Source: Plantago elongata
Lineage: Eukaryota > Streptophyta > Magnoliopsida > Lamiales > Plantaginaceae
Direction: 5' to 3'
DNA: 22,360 bases
Assembly: GCA_036897095.1 (NCBI GenBank)
Contig: JAYMSP010002823.1
Span: 1 to 22,360 of the forward strand
The translations under genes were made by a program, and so were the position numbers. Of this stretch, positions 10,844-20,880 are shown piece by piece. Position 1 is the first letter of the stretch, and every line of letters begins with the position of its first letter. The notes under the pieces were generated by a model, which made no database searches, was not told the origin of the DNA, and saw only the letters and a list, made by a program, of their open reading frames with translations.

Positions 10844-12137
10844 AAAGTTAAACGTATACAATCGTTTCTAGAAGAATATGTCAACCACTAATATTATGCA
10901 TCTTTCAATTTGCAAGCTAGTTTCATAATGTGGCTCTTGGAAAGGAGGCGCAAAATTCCCACACCTTGTGTTGGGTCTATTTTAGAGTTTCTTACACAAT
11001 GTAATCATGAGGATTTAATAATGTCACCTTACTTCATTGAATGGCGGAACATGTTAATTATTTATTTGTGAAAGAAGCACACTTTTACAATTCTTACTTT
11101 CCCGTCCCTAAATTTTAGTATATGGCACCCATCCCCAAGATTAGGTCATGGCATCCAATGTTTCTAAAAGTGAGTATCTAGGAAGCACTTTTACAAATCA
11201 AAGAAGGTATACAATGTTGAATATTGTGGTTTTTTTAAAACTCAAATTCTTGTTTCTCCAATCCGTTCATCATAGTCGAGACTCGTAAAATATAAACAAA
11301 GTTACAGCTACCATATTAATAAATTACTAAATAAGGGCGGGGACCATGTTGATAAGAATGCAATTTGTGGGGTGGGGGTCCTAGCAATCCATGAGAAGAG
11401 TTTGGAAGTTAGGTGTACCCCTCAATATATGACAATTTTTAGAGGGCACATGATGCCATTTCCCCTTAACCATAATGGTTGTTCTTCATGTCCCACCCAC
11501 TCCCCAATCCACGCATAATTACCCGGTTTCTCTTTCGAATTTAATTTCTTCCTATGTTTTTATTTTCATTATTTCCATTTCATTTTAATTGTCACTATAT
11601 TTGACAGCTCATCCTGAAGATGATACATACACTTGCCCATCTGTAAAACAAACAAAATGAGAAATATACATACAAAACAGAAATAGAAAGAAAACAAAAA
11701 AAGAAAACCAAGGAAGAAGAATTAACTCAGGCTTGCTAAAAAAAAAGCTTTCCATATATAACAATCTCATTTTTACTAAATAAGTCAATAACTCTAGAGT
11801 TAATGGAGTTTATTTTAAACAGATTTTAAAATGTGTGACAAACTACAAAGTCTTCTGTGGATGTATGAGTAAGAACAAGTGCACGATAATTTATATTTGT
11901 TTGTACAATTAGATAAGCAAATCACCTAAAAAGCAGTCAATAAATAACGACACAAGCTCAAAGATCTGTTACATCCTTACAAGCGGAAGTCCGCAAGAGT
12001 CGGGGCGTTACAACATGTCTTTTAAGTGAATAGAGATATACGTTTAATGGAATTGTGAAGCCGGATAGCTTAATATCAAATGTAGTAATGAAACATGGTA
12101 TATTGGATAAACTAGATTAAGGATATACGATGTGTGG
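10844..12137. other. Intergenic DNA with a possible LTR-end fragment
   Basis: No gene is visible. At 11968-12013 the sequence runs from TGTTACATCC to CGGGGCGTTACA; read on the minus strand it begins TGTAACGCCCCGACTC, which resembles the start of LTRs of the TGT-ACGCCCCG type found in some plant Ty3/Gypsy elements. Only about 45 bases show this, so it is at best a remnant. The 11330-11520 segment is less AT-rich, with short G-rich and C-rich runs, but has no open frame. Confidence 0.35.
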
Positions 12138-12642
12138 TGTTAGAGTGTACTAGTGACACTTTGATATAACACTGGAAACACTGGAGTTGTATGGTGTAGT
12201 GACAACACTAAAGACACATGAGACAATTAGAAGTCAAATCTAAGTGGGATTCTTTTACTTGGAGACAAAGTTTTATTTTCTAGTTAGAATAGAACTCTTT
12301 TCTTATTAGGAAAGGAATATATGTTGATTTCCTCTAGTATATATACACATGTAGGTACTAGAATAAATCATGAGAAAACATATGCAAAAACATTGAGTTT
12401 CTAGAGAGAACCACGGTGATGAAGAGAGAACGGAGCTGGATAGCTTGGTAGTCTGGTCGATTCCTTGTATACTGCATTTTGGATCTTGGTTAATAGAAAT
12501 CTTGGTATTTTGTGGATGTAGGCAATTGCCGAACCATGTAAATCTTGTGTTGTGTGTTTACTTATCTTCTTGCGTATATTTGTTGGTTGGTTTGTAGATT
12601 GTTGGATTAAATATGGTTGATTTGCATTGTTGGAACCTAACA
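12138..12642 (+). repeat. Putative 5' LTR of the Copia element
   Basis: It begins TGTTAG and ends CTAACA, a 6-bp inverted repeat with the standard TG...CA edges, 505 bp apart. A TATA-like TATATATAC at 12338-12346 could be its promoter. The right edge abuts a stretch that looks like a primer-binding site and lies 45 bp before the gag start. There is no second LTR in the window to confirm the ends. Confidence 0.65.
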
Positions 12643-12663
12643 CTTGGCTTCGTCTATGGGAAG
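12643..12663 (+). other. Putative primer-binding site
   Basis: The segment CTTGGCTTCGTCTATGGGAA follows directly on the CTAACA end of the LTR. It does not match the TGGTATCAGAGC initiator-Met site usual for plant Copia elements. It is closer to the TGGCGCCGTCTGTGGGA-type site common in other plant LTR elements, with changes in the CpG-rich part. Confidence 0.45.
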
Positions 12664-12687
12664 AGAATCAACTGTATCTGTTCATCA

Positions 12688-14110
12688 ACGGCATCTCCGA
12701 AGTTCGACCTCAAACTGCTTGAAGGAAAGACAGACTTCGATTTGTGGAAGAAAAGAATGCGTGCTCTGTTAATACAGCAGGGTGTGGTCGATGCACTGAC
12801 GGAAAGGTTCGAGGAAACCGTGTCGGCTGGGGATAAAAAATTGATCATGAGCAAGGCTTACAATTCTTTGTTATTAGCTTTGGGAGATAATGCCCTTATT
12901 GAAATTGGTGATCTTTCAACAGCAAAAGCAATATGGGAGAAGCCAGAAGAATTGTATAACGACAAGTCTGATGCAAATAAAATCTATGCTCAACAGAGGT
13001 TATTCGCATTCAAGATGGTTGGAGGAAAATCAATCACAAGTCAGTTGAATTTGTTCAAGAAGATGGTCGCCCATCATGACAATCTGGAAACTGATGAGAA
13101 GAACATGATGAGGAGCCATGACAAGGCAATTATCTTATTAAATTCACTCCCAAGATCTCTTGTCCCATTCAAGGATGCTTTGGTGGGAGATCAGAAGCAT
13201 TGACATGGAGTCTGGATTACGATCAAGGGAGCTGGATCAGGGGGGTGTTGCCCCAACACTCAGTACTGGAGAAGTCCTCATGGTGAAACAATATCAAAAG
13301 TTTCCACAAAAAAAGAAGCAATATCCCTACCAAAGGAAAGCTCAGAATAACAAGGAGGGTCCTGAAATAAGGAGGTGTTATTATTGCAAGAAGCAGGGGC
13401 ACTTGAAGGAGGATTGTATGAGTCTGAAAGTGCAGAAGGGAAAGGGTGTTGTGGGAACATCAAATACCAATCATGGCGCGGACATTACAAATGCATCAGA
13501 TGTCTATTACACTGATGAAGCTCTTGTTATTGAGGTACTTTCAGTCACTCAATCTGGTAATTCAACTGAATGGGTTATGGATTCAGGTGCGTCATTCCAT
13601 ATGACACATATCAAGGAATGATTCTCAACTTTCAAGCATATGAACTGTGGATCAGTTGCTCTTGGAGATGATAGACTACATGTGATAACTGGTATGAGAA
13701 CATTTAGAATTGAGACGTTTGACGGAGTGGTAGGGGATTTGCTTAATGTGAGGTATATGCCACACCTGAGAAGGAACTTGATATCTCTAGGATTAATGGA
13801 CACTAAAAGATACAATTAGGCAGGTGGTACTGATGTCCTTTAGGTTTTATGGGGGGATACGGTAGTTATGCAAGCTCTGAAAATTAGGGAATTGTATTAG
13901 CTATAAGGTAAGGTTGTCACTGGAGAAGCTGACAACGTACAGTGTCCTGGGAACACCCTGCAGTGTTCTAACAACACCGTTCTATGTCATAGAAGACTAG
14001 CACATGTTGGAGATAAAGGTCTTATGGATTTATCTAAGAAGGGACTCTTAGGTGGAGACAAAATATATAAGATGGAACTTTGTAAATGTCAATTTTGCAT
14101 CTATTCAGAT
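12688..14110 (+). pseudogene. Copia gag-protease-pre-integrase remnant
   Basis: The gag frame runs from 12688 to about 13195 (PKFDLKLLEGKTDFDLWKKR, then LIQQGVVDAL and LNSLPRSLVPFKDALVG), as in UBN2-type Copia gag proteins. The expected start codon is ACG at 12688 instead of ATG. Near 13185-13220 the frame shifts. The second frame gives a zinc knuckle CYYCKKQGHLKEDC (CX2CX4HX4C) and the protease motif WVMDSGASFHMT. It then hits TGA at 13619, where the family has Trp, and further in-frame stops at 13817, 13841, 13898 and 13904. Beyond them the pre-integrase region is readable (HRRLAHVGDKGLMDLSKKGL, then LGGDKI), with Cys in place of the usual Trp before HRRL. Similarity ends after a CQFC pair at about 14107. 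Confidence 0.9.
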
Positions 14111-14564
14111 TAAAATATAAGATAATATAGGTACAATAAATAATAAGGGCAGAAAAAAGTTCAATTATAAATATTGAGCTTTAACATGATTTCATGATAA
14201 CATGTACTTTTGTAAGGCTTTTTGCTTGAATTTTACACAACCATACTTGAATCAAGGTTATTGATTATATAGTAAAATTCTCTAATAATGATGATTTTCC
14301 TATGCAATATCATGAATTAATTTCTGACTATCGAATTGCTTTGAAAGAAAAAATAAATCGACCACTAATAACTATCAATGCATGCAAATATTTCACAAAA
14401 ATCATGTTTGTAGCTATTTAGCTTCCGATCATCAGAAAAAAAAAATTAAAGCTATTTAGCTTCCGGGTTCGGTCCAAGCATAGCTTATAAATGCTTGTGG
14501 ATCAAATTTCATTATTGGCACCTCCAACCGTATTTAATTAACTATCTGCTTGGTGAGCCTATGG
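14111..14564. other. Intergenic DNA with a 16-bp direct repeat
   Basis: Right of the Copia truncation the sequence is AT-rich. The 16-mer AGCTATTTAGCTTCCG occurs twice in direct orientation, at 14412-14427 and 14450-14465, separated by 22 bases that include a run of ten A residues. This could be a local duplication or the footprint of a small insertion. No gene is visible. Confidence 0.6.
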
Positions 14565-14760
14565 AAAATGTTGGAATGGTGAGACTATTAAAGCGTAGCC
14601 GAGTAGTAGCTAAGATATCCTGAAGCTAAAAGATCACATGTTCGATTTTTTAAAATGGGTGATTTTACTCTCTGTTGAATAGTAATTTGAGTCTAGCATA
14701 TGAATTGATTAATTTAAACATGTCCAATTATGTAATTGTAATATTCTACCTCTAAAAAAG
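14565..14760 (+). mobile_element. SINE-like tRNA-derived fragment
   Basis: A box-A-like word TAGCCGAGTAG (14596-14606) is followed 44 bases later by a box-B-like word GTTCGATTTT (from 14640). This spacing is compatible with the RNA polymerase III promoter of a tRNA-derived SINE. The head, GAATGGTGAGACTATTAAAG, resembles plant SINE starts. Both boxes are degenerate, no target-site duplication was seen, and no cloverleaf forms, so it is not a working tRNA gene. Confidence 0.4.
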
Positions 14761-14984
14761 ATGTTGAAATAAGTTTATAAGTGGATTAATTTCACTCATT
14801 TTTATCAATATAAGTTGTAGTTTGTGGATGCAGTAATTCTTTTATTCATAAAAACCTCAAGATTTAGAGATCGAATCACACCTTTAACCTATATTGATTT
14901 TTCATTCAATCTGCTTTGCCAAGCATATGAAAATGAGCATGTGGTTGTTAATATATTTATATAATTATATCAAATGAGATAAAT

Positions 14985-15225
14985 TATACTTTTTTCGTCT
15001 CAACTTCATCTTCCCTTATTTCATTTTGATTCGTTCCAACTTCATCTAGCTACACATCTCCTAAATGGAAAATCTATTTCTTACTTTATATATCATATCT
15101 TCTACTTTATTCAATGTTCTATTTACTATATCACCATCTCCCCTACTTTATTAACTATTTTTCATATTTTAGCACCTTATTTCATACTTTATTTACTTTT
15201 TTATAATATTTATATCCAGTTTCAC
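14985..15225. mobile_element. MITE-like fragment of the 'CTCCGTCCC' type, degenerate
   Basis: The left part reads TACTTTTTTCGTCTCAACTT, then TTCATCTTCCC, GATTCGTTCCAACTTCATC and ACACATCTCC. This resembles the head of the abundant plant MITE that begins TACTCCCTCCGTCCC. The T/C/A-rich interior also fits. The mirror-image right end is not found, so the copy is partial or badly eroded. Confidence 0.4.
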
Positions 15226-15481
15226 AGAAATATAAATGGATTAAGATCTAAGTTATGAATTCATATCCGGCCTTAGTACACAAAATGGTATACCAAATTA
15301 TCCGGCAAATCAACAATAGTTGCAAGTTAAATTTGTAACACATTGACCTATTTCTCATATTCTATTAGGGTCCCAAATTTTCACCAAATAGGTTTGAAAA
15401 ATGGGGGCACCCATGACCATGTGACTCGTCCCACCACAAATCACTCCAGCCTTCTCACTCACTGTCTCACACAGAGCCCCC
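15226..15481 (+). promoter_or_regulatory. Upstream region of the E6-like gene
   Basis: This is the likely proximal promoter. From about 15366 it becomes less AT-rich, with GGGTCCC, CACCAAATAGG, GGGGCACCCATG and CCCACCAC words. No specific factor site can be named with confidence. Confidence 0.4.
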
Positions 15482-15488
15482 TATAAAA
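15482..15488 (+). promoter_or_regulatory. TATA box of the E6-like gene
   Basis: TATAAAA stands 88 bases before the start codon region and in a CT/CA-rich context. A transcription start about 25-35 bases downstream would give a C/A-rich leader of roughly 60 bases, normal for a strongly expressed plant gene. Confidence 0.75.
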
Positions 15489-15575
15489 CATCACACAAAA
15501 CACCATTTGCCACAACACAAGAAAAATACACTAGTATCCTCCTAACTCTTCACACAATACCTCCTCTCCTTTGCA

Positions 15576-16493
15576 ATGGCTTTCTCTGCCAAGCAATTCT
15601 CCCTCTTCCTCCTCTTCACCCTCTTAACCTCCCTCCACACTATCCACGCCAGGGAAAGCCAGTTCTTCAACAAAGTCTCCGCCGCCACGACCACAACCAC
15701 AACCACAACTCCCGCAGCAACCACCACTAACACTCACCCATCCACCGAACAACTCCCCAACAACCAACAACAACAGGAAGAGGAACAAGAACCCGATTTC
15801 GTAGTCCCGGATAAAGAAAACAGCTACGGCCTCTACTCCCACCAGACCGGCCAACTCCCGCCTTCCACCACCACCAACACTCAACTACCACTCAACAAAC
15901 ATCTACCCAAGAACTACAACCCTGTCGCCTACGTCACCCAGCCCGAAAACGACGATACCGATAACTCCCCTACTTTCACACAAAAGAGTTTCGCCACAAA
16001 TCCCACTAACTACTACAACAATGCTGCCACCAACAACCGAAACTACTACGATACACAACTCGAGCAAGAACAGGAACCAGAGGAGGAACAACCGGAGTAC
16101 AACAACAACAGGTACAACAACAACTACAATTTGGGAAGCAGCTTCAACAGCCAGCCACAGGGGCTGAGCGACACCAGGCTCACCCGTACCACAACCGGCA
16201 ACTTCAACGGAAACAACAACGGTTTTCGCCCGCAGCCACAAGGAATGAGTGACACAAGGTTCTTGGAGAATGGGAAGTACTTTTATGATGTCAATAACGA
16301 GAAATACAGCCACAATCATCCTTATGAGACTTTGAAATCGATGAACCGTTACAATGGAAACAGGAACGTGTACTCAAACAGAGGAAATGGGTATGATCAG
16401 TTCCAGAACCAGAATTACCAGAACTACCAGAACCAGAATTACCAGGATGAAGATCAGTTCCAGAATGAGGAGATCAATTACAACATGCCTTGA
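15576..16493 (+). CDS. E6-like secreted low-complexity protein
   Basis: One exon encodes 305 residues similar to the cotton fibre E6 protein family, presumed cell-wall proteins of unknown biochemical role. The start (gcaATGGCT) has a good context and opens a signal peptide (hydrophobic 7-20, likely cleavage after HTIHA at residue 25). The mature protein has a Thr run (38-45), a Gln/Glu block (64-72), the family motif NSYGLYSHQTGQL (82-94), Asn/Tyr-rich stretches (143-157, 175-185), two related blocks QPQGLSDTR (193-201) and QPQGMSDTRF (220-229), then the hallmark LENGKYFYDVNNEKYS (230-245). The tail is made of Gln/Asn/Tyr units (274-298). The frame is intact. Codons in the low-complexity part are rich in AAC, ACC and ACA, making the sense strand C- and A-rich. 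This produces long meaningless open frames on the other strand. Confidence 0.88.
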   Translation: MAFSAKQFSLFLLFTLLTSLHTIHARESQFFNKVSAATTTTTTTTPAATTTNTHPSTEQLPNNQQQQEEEQEPDFVVPDKENSYGLYSHQTGQLPPSTTTNTQLPLNKHLPKNYNPVAYVTQPENDDTDNSPTFTQKSFATNPTNYYNNAATNNRNYYDTQLEQEQEPEEEQPEYNNNRYNNNYNLGSSFNSQPQGLSDTRLTRTTTGNFNGNNNGFRPQPQGMSDTRFLENGKYFYDVNNEKYSHNHPYETLKSMNRYNGNRNVYSNRGNGYDQFQNQNYQNYQNQNYQDEDQFQNEEINYNMP

Positions 16494-16703
16494 TGGAATT
16501 AAACCAATTGCTTGTTTGGTTTCAATCTGTTTGATGATGGTTTGTTTAAGTTATATGGTTAATTATTAGGCCAAAAAAGGAAGAAGAAACTACAGATTTT
16601 TATTTATAATGTCATGTGCTCTGTTTCGTTTCCTAGTTTGAAGAAACTGAAATTAAGGGATTTTGTCATTGGATGTTGTATTGCTCTTTTTATTACCTGT
16701 TGG

Positions 16704-16709
16704 AATAAA
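16704..16709 (+). terminator. Candidate poly(A) signal of the E6-like gene
   Basis: AATAAA lies about 210 bases after the stop codon, preceded by T-rich and TG-rich sequence (GATTTTGTCATTGGATGTTGTA region split by the AT-rich 3' UTR). Plant poly(A) signals are loose, so the true cleavage site may differ. Confidence 0.55.
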
Positions 16710-16749
16710 TTGTATATTACCTATACTTTCTCATTCTCAGCTTCAAATT

Positions 16750-18217
16750 CGAGTTCTCGGTTAAGAATTTAAAACTCGAAGATCCGGAAATCGAATTAGT
16801 CGCGTAACAAATGATCTTACATTCAGCAATTGTAAAGTTGGTTTCGTCAAGGTTACATACATTACAATTTGTTGCAAGTGAATGTCATTGATGCTATCAT
16901 GTCAATGGTGGCCTAGGTGAATGATTTAACCACTGGGTGTGAATTGGAATAGTGCAGATATAGAAAAATACGGTATGTATGCTGCAAAAGAAATACTGCA
17001 ATTCGATCTAGAAATGTGAAAGTGAAAAATATTTATAGGTATGATTTGTTAGAAATAATTATGTTGGGCAGGCTAGGCTAGGCGTTCCTTTCCTTTTGTT
17101 AGTGTAGTTAATAATGAACACCAAACATTACCTTTAATAAAGCTACAGTATGACCTACAAAAAAGTGGAAATATAGTTAATTGTTGATTAAAGAAAATGG
17201 CGGGATTCATTATACTATATAGGATTTGTAGTTGGGCATTGATGAAAATCTTTCAAGGTGGGAAACTACTTTTGTCCTTTGGCAGTTGATGGATATTTTA
17301 GTAAATTTATTCTCTGGGGGTCCAACAGAGAAAGACAATTGTGTACTATATACAATTTGTTTCTTATGTTGTTTCTTTCTTCAGTATTTTTTGGCAAGAA
17401 TTCAGCTTCTAATTTCAAAAGATAAAGCCAGAGTTTTTAGTGATACATCTTTTTTGCTTTTTCTTTAACCTTTTTCTTATCCCGCTTCATATTGTTTAAC
17501 AATCCTTTGTTTGGAAGAGCTTACATGACTTATTGATATAGAATTTGAGTGTACTTTTTCAATTTTCAAAATTTTCGATTTGAGTGGGAGATGACCGCTC
17601 CAACGGTATAACAATCAGGGCCTACAAATGCAGTCAAGAAAGCAAAATATCTCTATAGCAGAAGTAGTACATTTCAACTTCCAAGTGCATTTCTTTCAGT
17701 GAAGATACATAAGAACTATACAAGTGCATCTGAAAATCCATAACCTTGATCATAATACTAGCCAGTAGTGAGCGAGCCATTTAATCATCCATTTACTAGT
17801 GGAAAAGATGATCATGTGATGAGAGAAAAATCTTTGACTAGTATGTACAAGTGTACCGGGTTGAGACTAGTCCCGCGTACTTACCACTGAACAAGGCAAA
17901 GAGCAGGAGTGGACGTACAGTTGCCCATTATCACCATTATCTCCATAAGCCATATAGGAGTAGGACTATATCTTTCCATCTATCCATAATCGATTCTTGA
18001 CAATTTTATTTTGTATTTTTTTAAGTATAAGATGAAGAACCAGTGGTACACACTGCATTATGGAATTTTGCTCGTGAACGAATTTAATGCCCGGACTCCA
18101 ATACTATATAGCTAGTCCATATCACAGGCCCATGTAGTTTGTTTCACATGTATCTTCAAATATCTGTAGATCGAAACCACTTTGTTATACCGTTTACTAT
18201 GAACGGTCATGTCAAGC
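16750..18217. other. Intergenic DNA, no gene recognised
   Basis: This stretch is AT-rich. A 78-codon open frame at 17232-17468 is dominated by Phe, Leu and Cys from T-rich sequence and has no recognisable motif. The 17600-17950 part is less AT-rich but has no sustained open frame. No RNA gene was recognised. Confidence 0.6.
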
Positions 18218-18526
18218 GACCAGTAAAAATATATATTTTTATACATTAAATTTCACAATTATTTGTATACGTTCATATTTTAGACTATTTCAGTATTCTA
18301 CTCGTATTTCAATAAAAACATCTCTTCTTACTCTAAATTTTTAATATTCTCATTAATATATATATTAATATAAATATAAATATAAATAAATTTAAAAAAA
18401 ATCAAAAAATTGACGACCGCCCTTTACAAAGATCATCACAGTGTGAAATTTAATTGTGAGAAAATCGATTGCTCCACAACCGCTCCTCTCAACTAATTCG
18501 CGATCACAATAGCGGACGATATTACA
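18218..18526 (+). repeat. Dispersed repeat, copy 2
   Basis: This is the second copy of the element at 10591-10843, in the same orientation. It is about 55 bases longer, chiefly from expansion of an AT-rich tract (ATTAATATATATATTAATAT region, 18353-18395) and extra bases near 18420-18500. The two flank the Copia element and E6-like gene at a distance of about 7.6 kb. Confidence 0.75.
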
Positions 18527-19687
18527 ACTTTCATATTACTACTACTACTTCTCTAGTTAAGTTAATATCATCCCTTTTTTTCCTTTAGAAGAATATATTT
18601 TTTCATTTTGATTGAATGTTATAATATACCGAAATTTGGATCGGTTCACAAAGATTAATTCAAAAACATGTTAGTTCCAAATTTTATCTGTAAAATGTCA
18701 ATAGAATAAGAGTGGTTAAAATTGAATTACCAGATTTTTGAATACAACTGATTTTGATCAATCCTGTTACACCTACATAAGTCCCGTCTAAATTAAATGA
18801 ACTAAGACGCATGACTCTCTAGGATTGAAGTCGAATTAATTAACCAAATCGAAATCAATAGCGTTTCTCAATGCTCGTTTAAAGTATCGCAATAATCGAT
18901 ATACATAGTAACGAATCGGTCAACCAAAAGTATGTATGATGGTTGACCAACCTTACAGGTATATCCGACCTACCATTCGCACCTATCTACAACGGTTCCG
19001 AGCCTGGACCATCAGTATTCAACCCCCTTGATTTTCGGGGCACATGTTGACCTAGAACATCGGTTCCGAATTTAGGAATACAGTTCCGCAACATTTTCTA
19101 TAAATACTTATTATTCGTCCCTTCTGAAAGTAAGTCCATTTATAACTTTTAGAATCTATAAAATACATATCGTTCCTAAGAATTTTCCTAAATATGTTTT
19201 GGAGGGAATGGGGTGGTAGGAAAATGAAAATTTCCATGCCAACAGTGCTAAAGTCCGTTGTCCACAGTAGGATGATGCGTTGCAAATTATTAAATCTGAA
19301 GTTGTGGTCAAATAATTTTTTGGCGCTGATGGCGGGAGCCGTGGGCGACAATATTCTTTATTTATTATTCACTTTTTGTTTGCTCAAGTTTAAGCATCAA
19401 GGTTACGACAAACAAGTCTTCTTGTCTTGTGTTTTAATTAATTAAACCCAAGGGCAGGATCACAGGACTAACCGATTCAAAATTGAAAAAAATTCTGCAA
19501 AGTCTTTTGACTCTCAACTCAGCCACTACAAGTACTAGTACTATTTCTATTTAAAATCAAAGATGCCATGTTACCATGATTATATTTCACAGACCAAAGC
19601 ATATTGCAAGTCCAACATAATAATGAGCATACAAACTGTAATTCTAATTTCTAAGGCCAATTTAACACCAACGTTAATATATAGCTA
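18527..19687. other. Intergenic DNA, no gene recognised
   Basis: This stretch has a less AT-rich segment at about 18950-19080 with GGTTCCGA repeated (near 18993 and 19063). At about 19110-19140 a TTCGTCCCTTCTGAAAGTAA stretch recalls a MITE edge but has no partner. Overlapping open frames on both strands (19052-19445) have no recognisable motif and probably occur by chance. Confidence 0.5.
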
Positions 19688-19757
19688 ATTAATTTGCTTG
19701 TATTATTTCTTGTTTTTCCTAGGGTTCCGCTCTTACAAATAATACAAGCAAATTAAT
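19688..19757. repeat. Perfect 21-bp inverted repeat (hairpin) with a 28-nt loop
   Basis: The left arm (19688-19708) starts ATTAATTTGCTTGTATTATT and the right arm (19737-19757) ends with its exact complement, AATAATACAAGCAAATTAAT. All 21 positions pair. The loop, 19709-19736, is T/C-rich and less AT-rich than the arms. Such a long perfect pairing is unlikely to survive by chance unless it is recent or maintained. Confidence 0.9.
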
Positions 19758-20109
19758 AATGAGCTTAAAAACTACTCCAAATTCCCAATTAGCAAGTGAA
19801 GAACCATCGGCATTTGTGTATGAGCCATTTGTCCTATTCGACGGGACCATTTATATCATTCTACGGGAGAAAAAATATAGTCCTGACTCTCTTGATTTTG
19901 TTGATAGTGGTTATTATACTCCTCCAGAAAACGCGGGATCATATCTCCCTCTTTCCATACTCGATCCTCCATGACAGGTTTTTCTCATTCAACAATCTTT
20001 CTTCATAATTTTTTTCCGTGCCCCTGCACCTGCACTTCCAGTCTTTTTTATTTCAACAGAGAATAGTATCACCAGCCCTTCCATTCTAGAGATAGAGCTT
20101 CCCGTTCTT

Positions 20110-20133
20110 CCCCCCCCCACACACACACACACA
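20110..20133. repeat. Poly-C plus (AC)n compound microsatellite
   Basis: Nine C residues (20110-20118) run directly into an alternating A/C tract (20119-20133). Confidence 0.9.
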
Positions 20134-20603
20134 TTTCAATATCATTCTCTTTTATTTGCAAATTTTCAATCCATTTGTTTAATACAGGAAAATACTACAA
20201 TATATTTCACACATAATTGAAATCACTTTGCATTGACATTTATACACAATATTCAAATTCAATTAACATATAGTTCGAATCAGATATACACTAATGGCCA
20301 CACAAACCGTGGAGGCCTACCGACCGGCTTTACATAAAATATCCCCTAACACAATAGGGGTCACACACATAACATAAGGGAGTACACCAAAGCACGACAA
20401 TTCTCCGAAAGGGTTACACACTTCATAGACATATCAATGAGCTTAAATGTACACATAATCCATGCTTTCACAAAATAGTTTTCACACATCGCACATACAA
20501 CAAATACATTTTTTTGATACACATACTTATCTTTTTTTGAAAAAACTATTATATCATTACTTGATATAATAACCACATAATGTTTATAAATAAAAAACTA
20601 TCC

Positions 20604-20629
20604 ATATATATATATATATATATATATAT
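20604..20629. repeat. (AT)n microsatellite
   Basis: A pure AT run of 26 bases, the longest simple repeat in the window and probably variable in length. Confidence 0.95.
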
Positions 20630-20880
20630 GTCAGAAAATAAAAGTAAAAGTGTCAAGAGTTCCTGTAATCCCCTTATCAGAAAGCCGACTCGAAACTGAG
20701 ATTAACCTAGCTATACATAAAATCTCTTCTAACTGACATAAAAATATGAATATGTTACTAACTTTAAGGACTACAACACTGAAGGATTTACTGATGATGG
20801 CTTGTTGATCTTCATTATTTTATTTTTTCTTCAAAATTTCTTTACACATGTAATTAATAACTCCATACTTGATATTTCAG

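Larger units (their letters stand above)
12138..14110 (+). mobile_element. Truncated, decayed Ty1/Copia LTR retrotransposon (5' portion)
   Basis: The order is 5' LTR, primer-binding-site-like stretch, gag, zinc knuckle, protease and GAG-pre-integrase, which is Copia order. Similarity stops around 14110, so the integrase core, reverse transcriptase, RNase H and 3' LTR are missing. Without the 3' LTR, no target-site duplication can be tested. The copy cannot make its own proteins. Confidence 0.9.
19758..20880. other. Intergenic DNA with microsatellites and a short orphan frame
   Basis: An open frame at 19759-19974 (71 codons, MSLKTTPNSQLASEEPSAF at its start) begins two bases after the hairpin. 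Its composition is fairly protein-like, but I recognise no family and would not call it a gene. A small CCCCTA/TAGGGG hairpin lies at 20343-20360. The region just before 20881 is T-rich and ends in TTGATATTTCAG, a good splice acceptor for the RPN1 fragment. No upstream RPN1 exon is visible. Confidence 0.45.

Noticed and set aside
14590..14660. Functional tRNA gene
   Set aside because: Box A and box B are degenerate and no acceptor or anticodon stem can be formed. A SINE remnant fits better.
15542..16319. Three long minus-strand open frames (63, 86 and 138 codons) over the E6-like gene
   Set aside because: They mirror the biased codons of the E6-like gene, giving runs of Val, Gly and Leu. They have no motif or plausible gene structure.
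17232..17468. A small gene of 78 codons
   Set aside because: The composition follows from T-rich DNA, there is no motif, and no promoter or conserved context is visible.
19759..19974. A 71-codon gene starting next to the 21-bp hairpin
   Set aside because: No family is recognised, it has no partner exons, and a frame of this length is expected by chance. It is kept only as a note in the intergenic entry.
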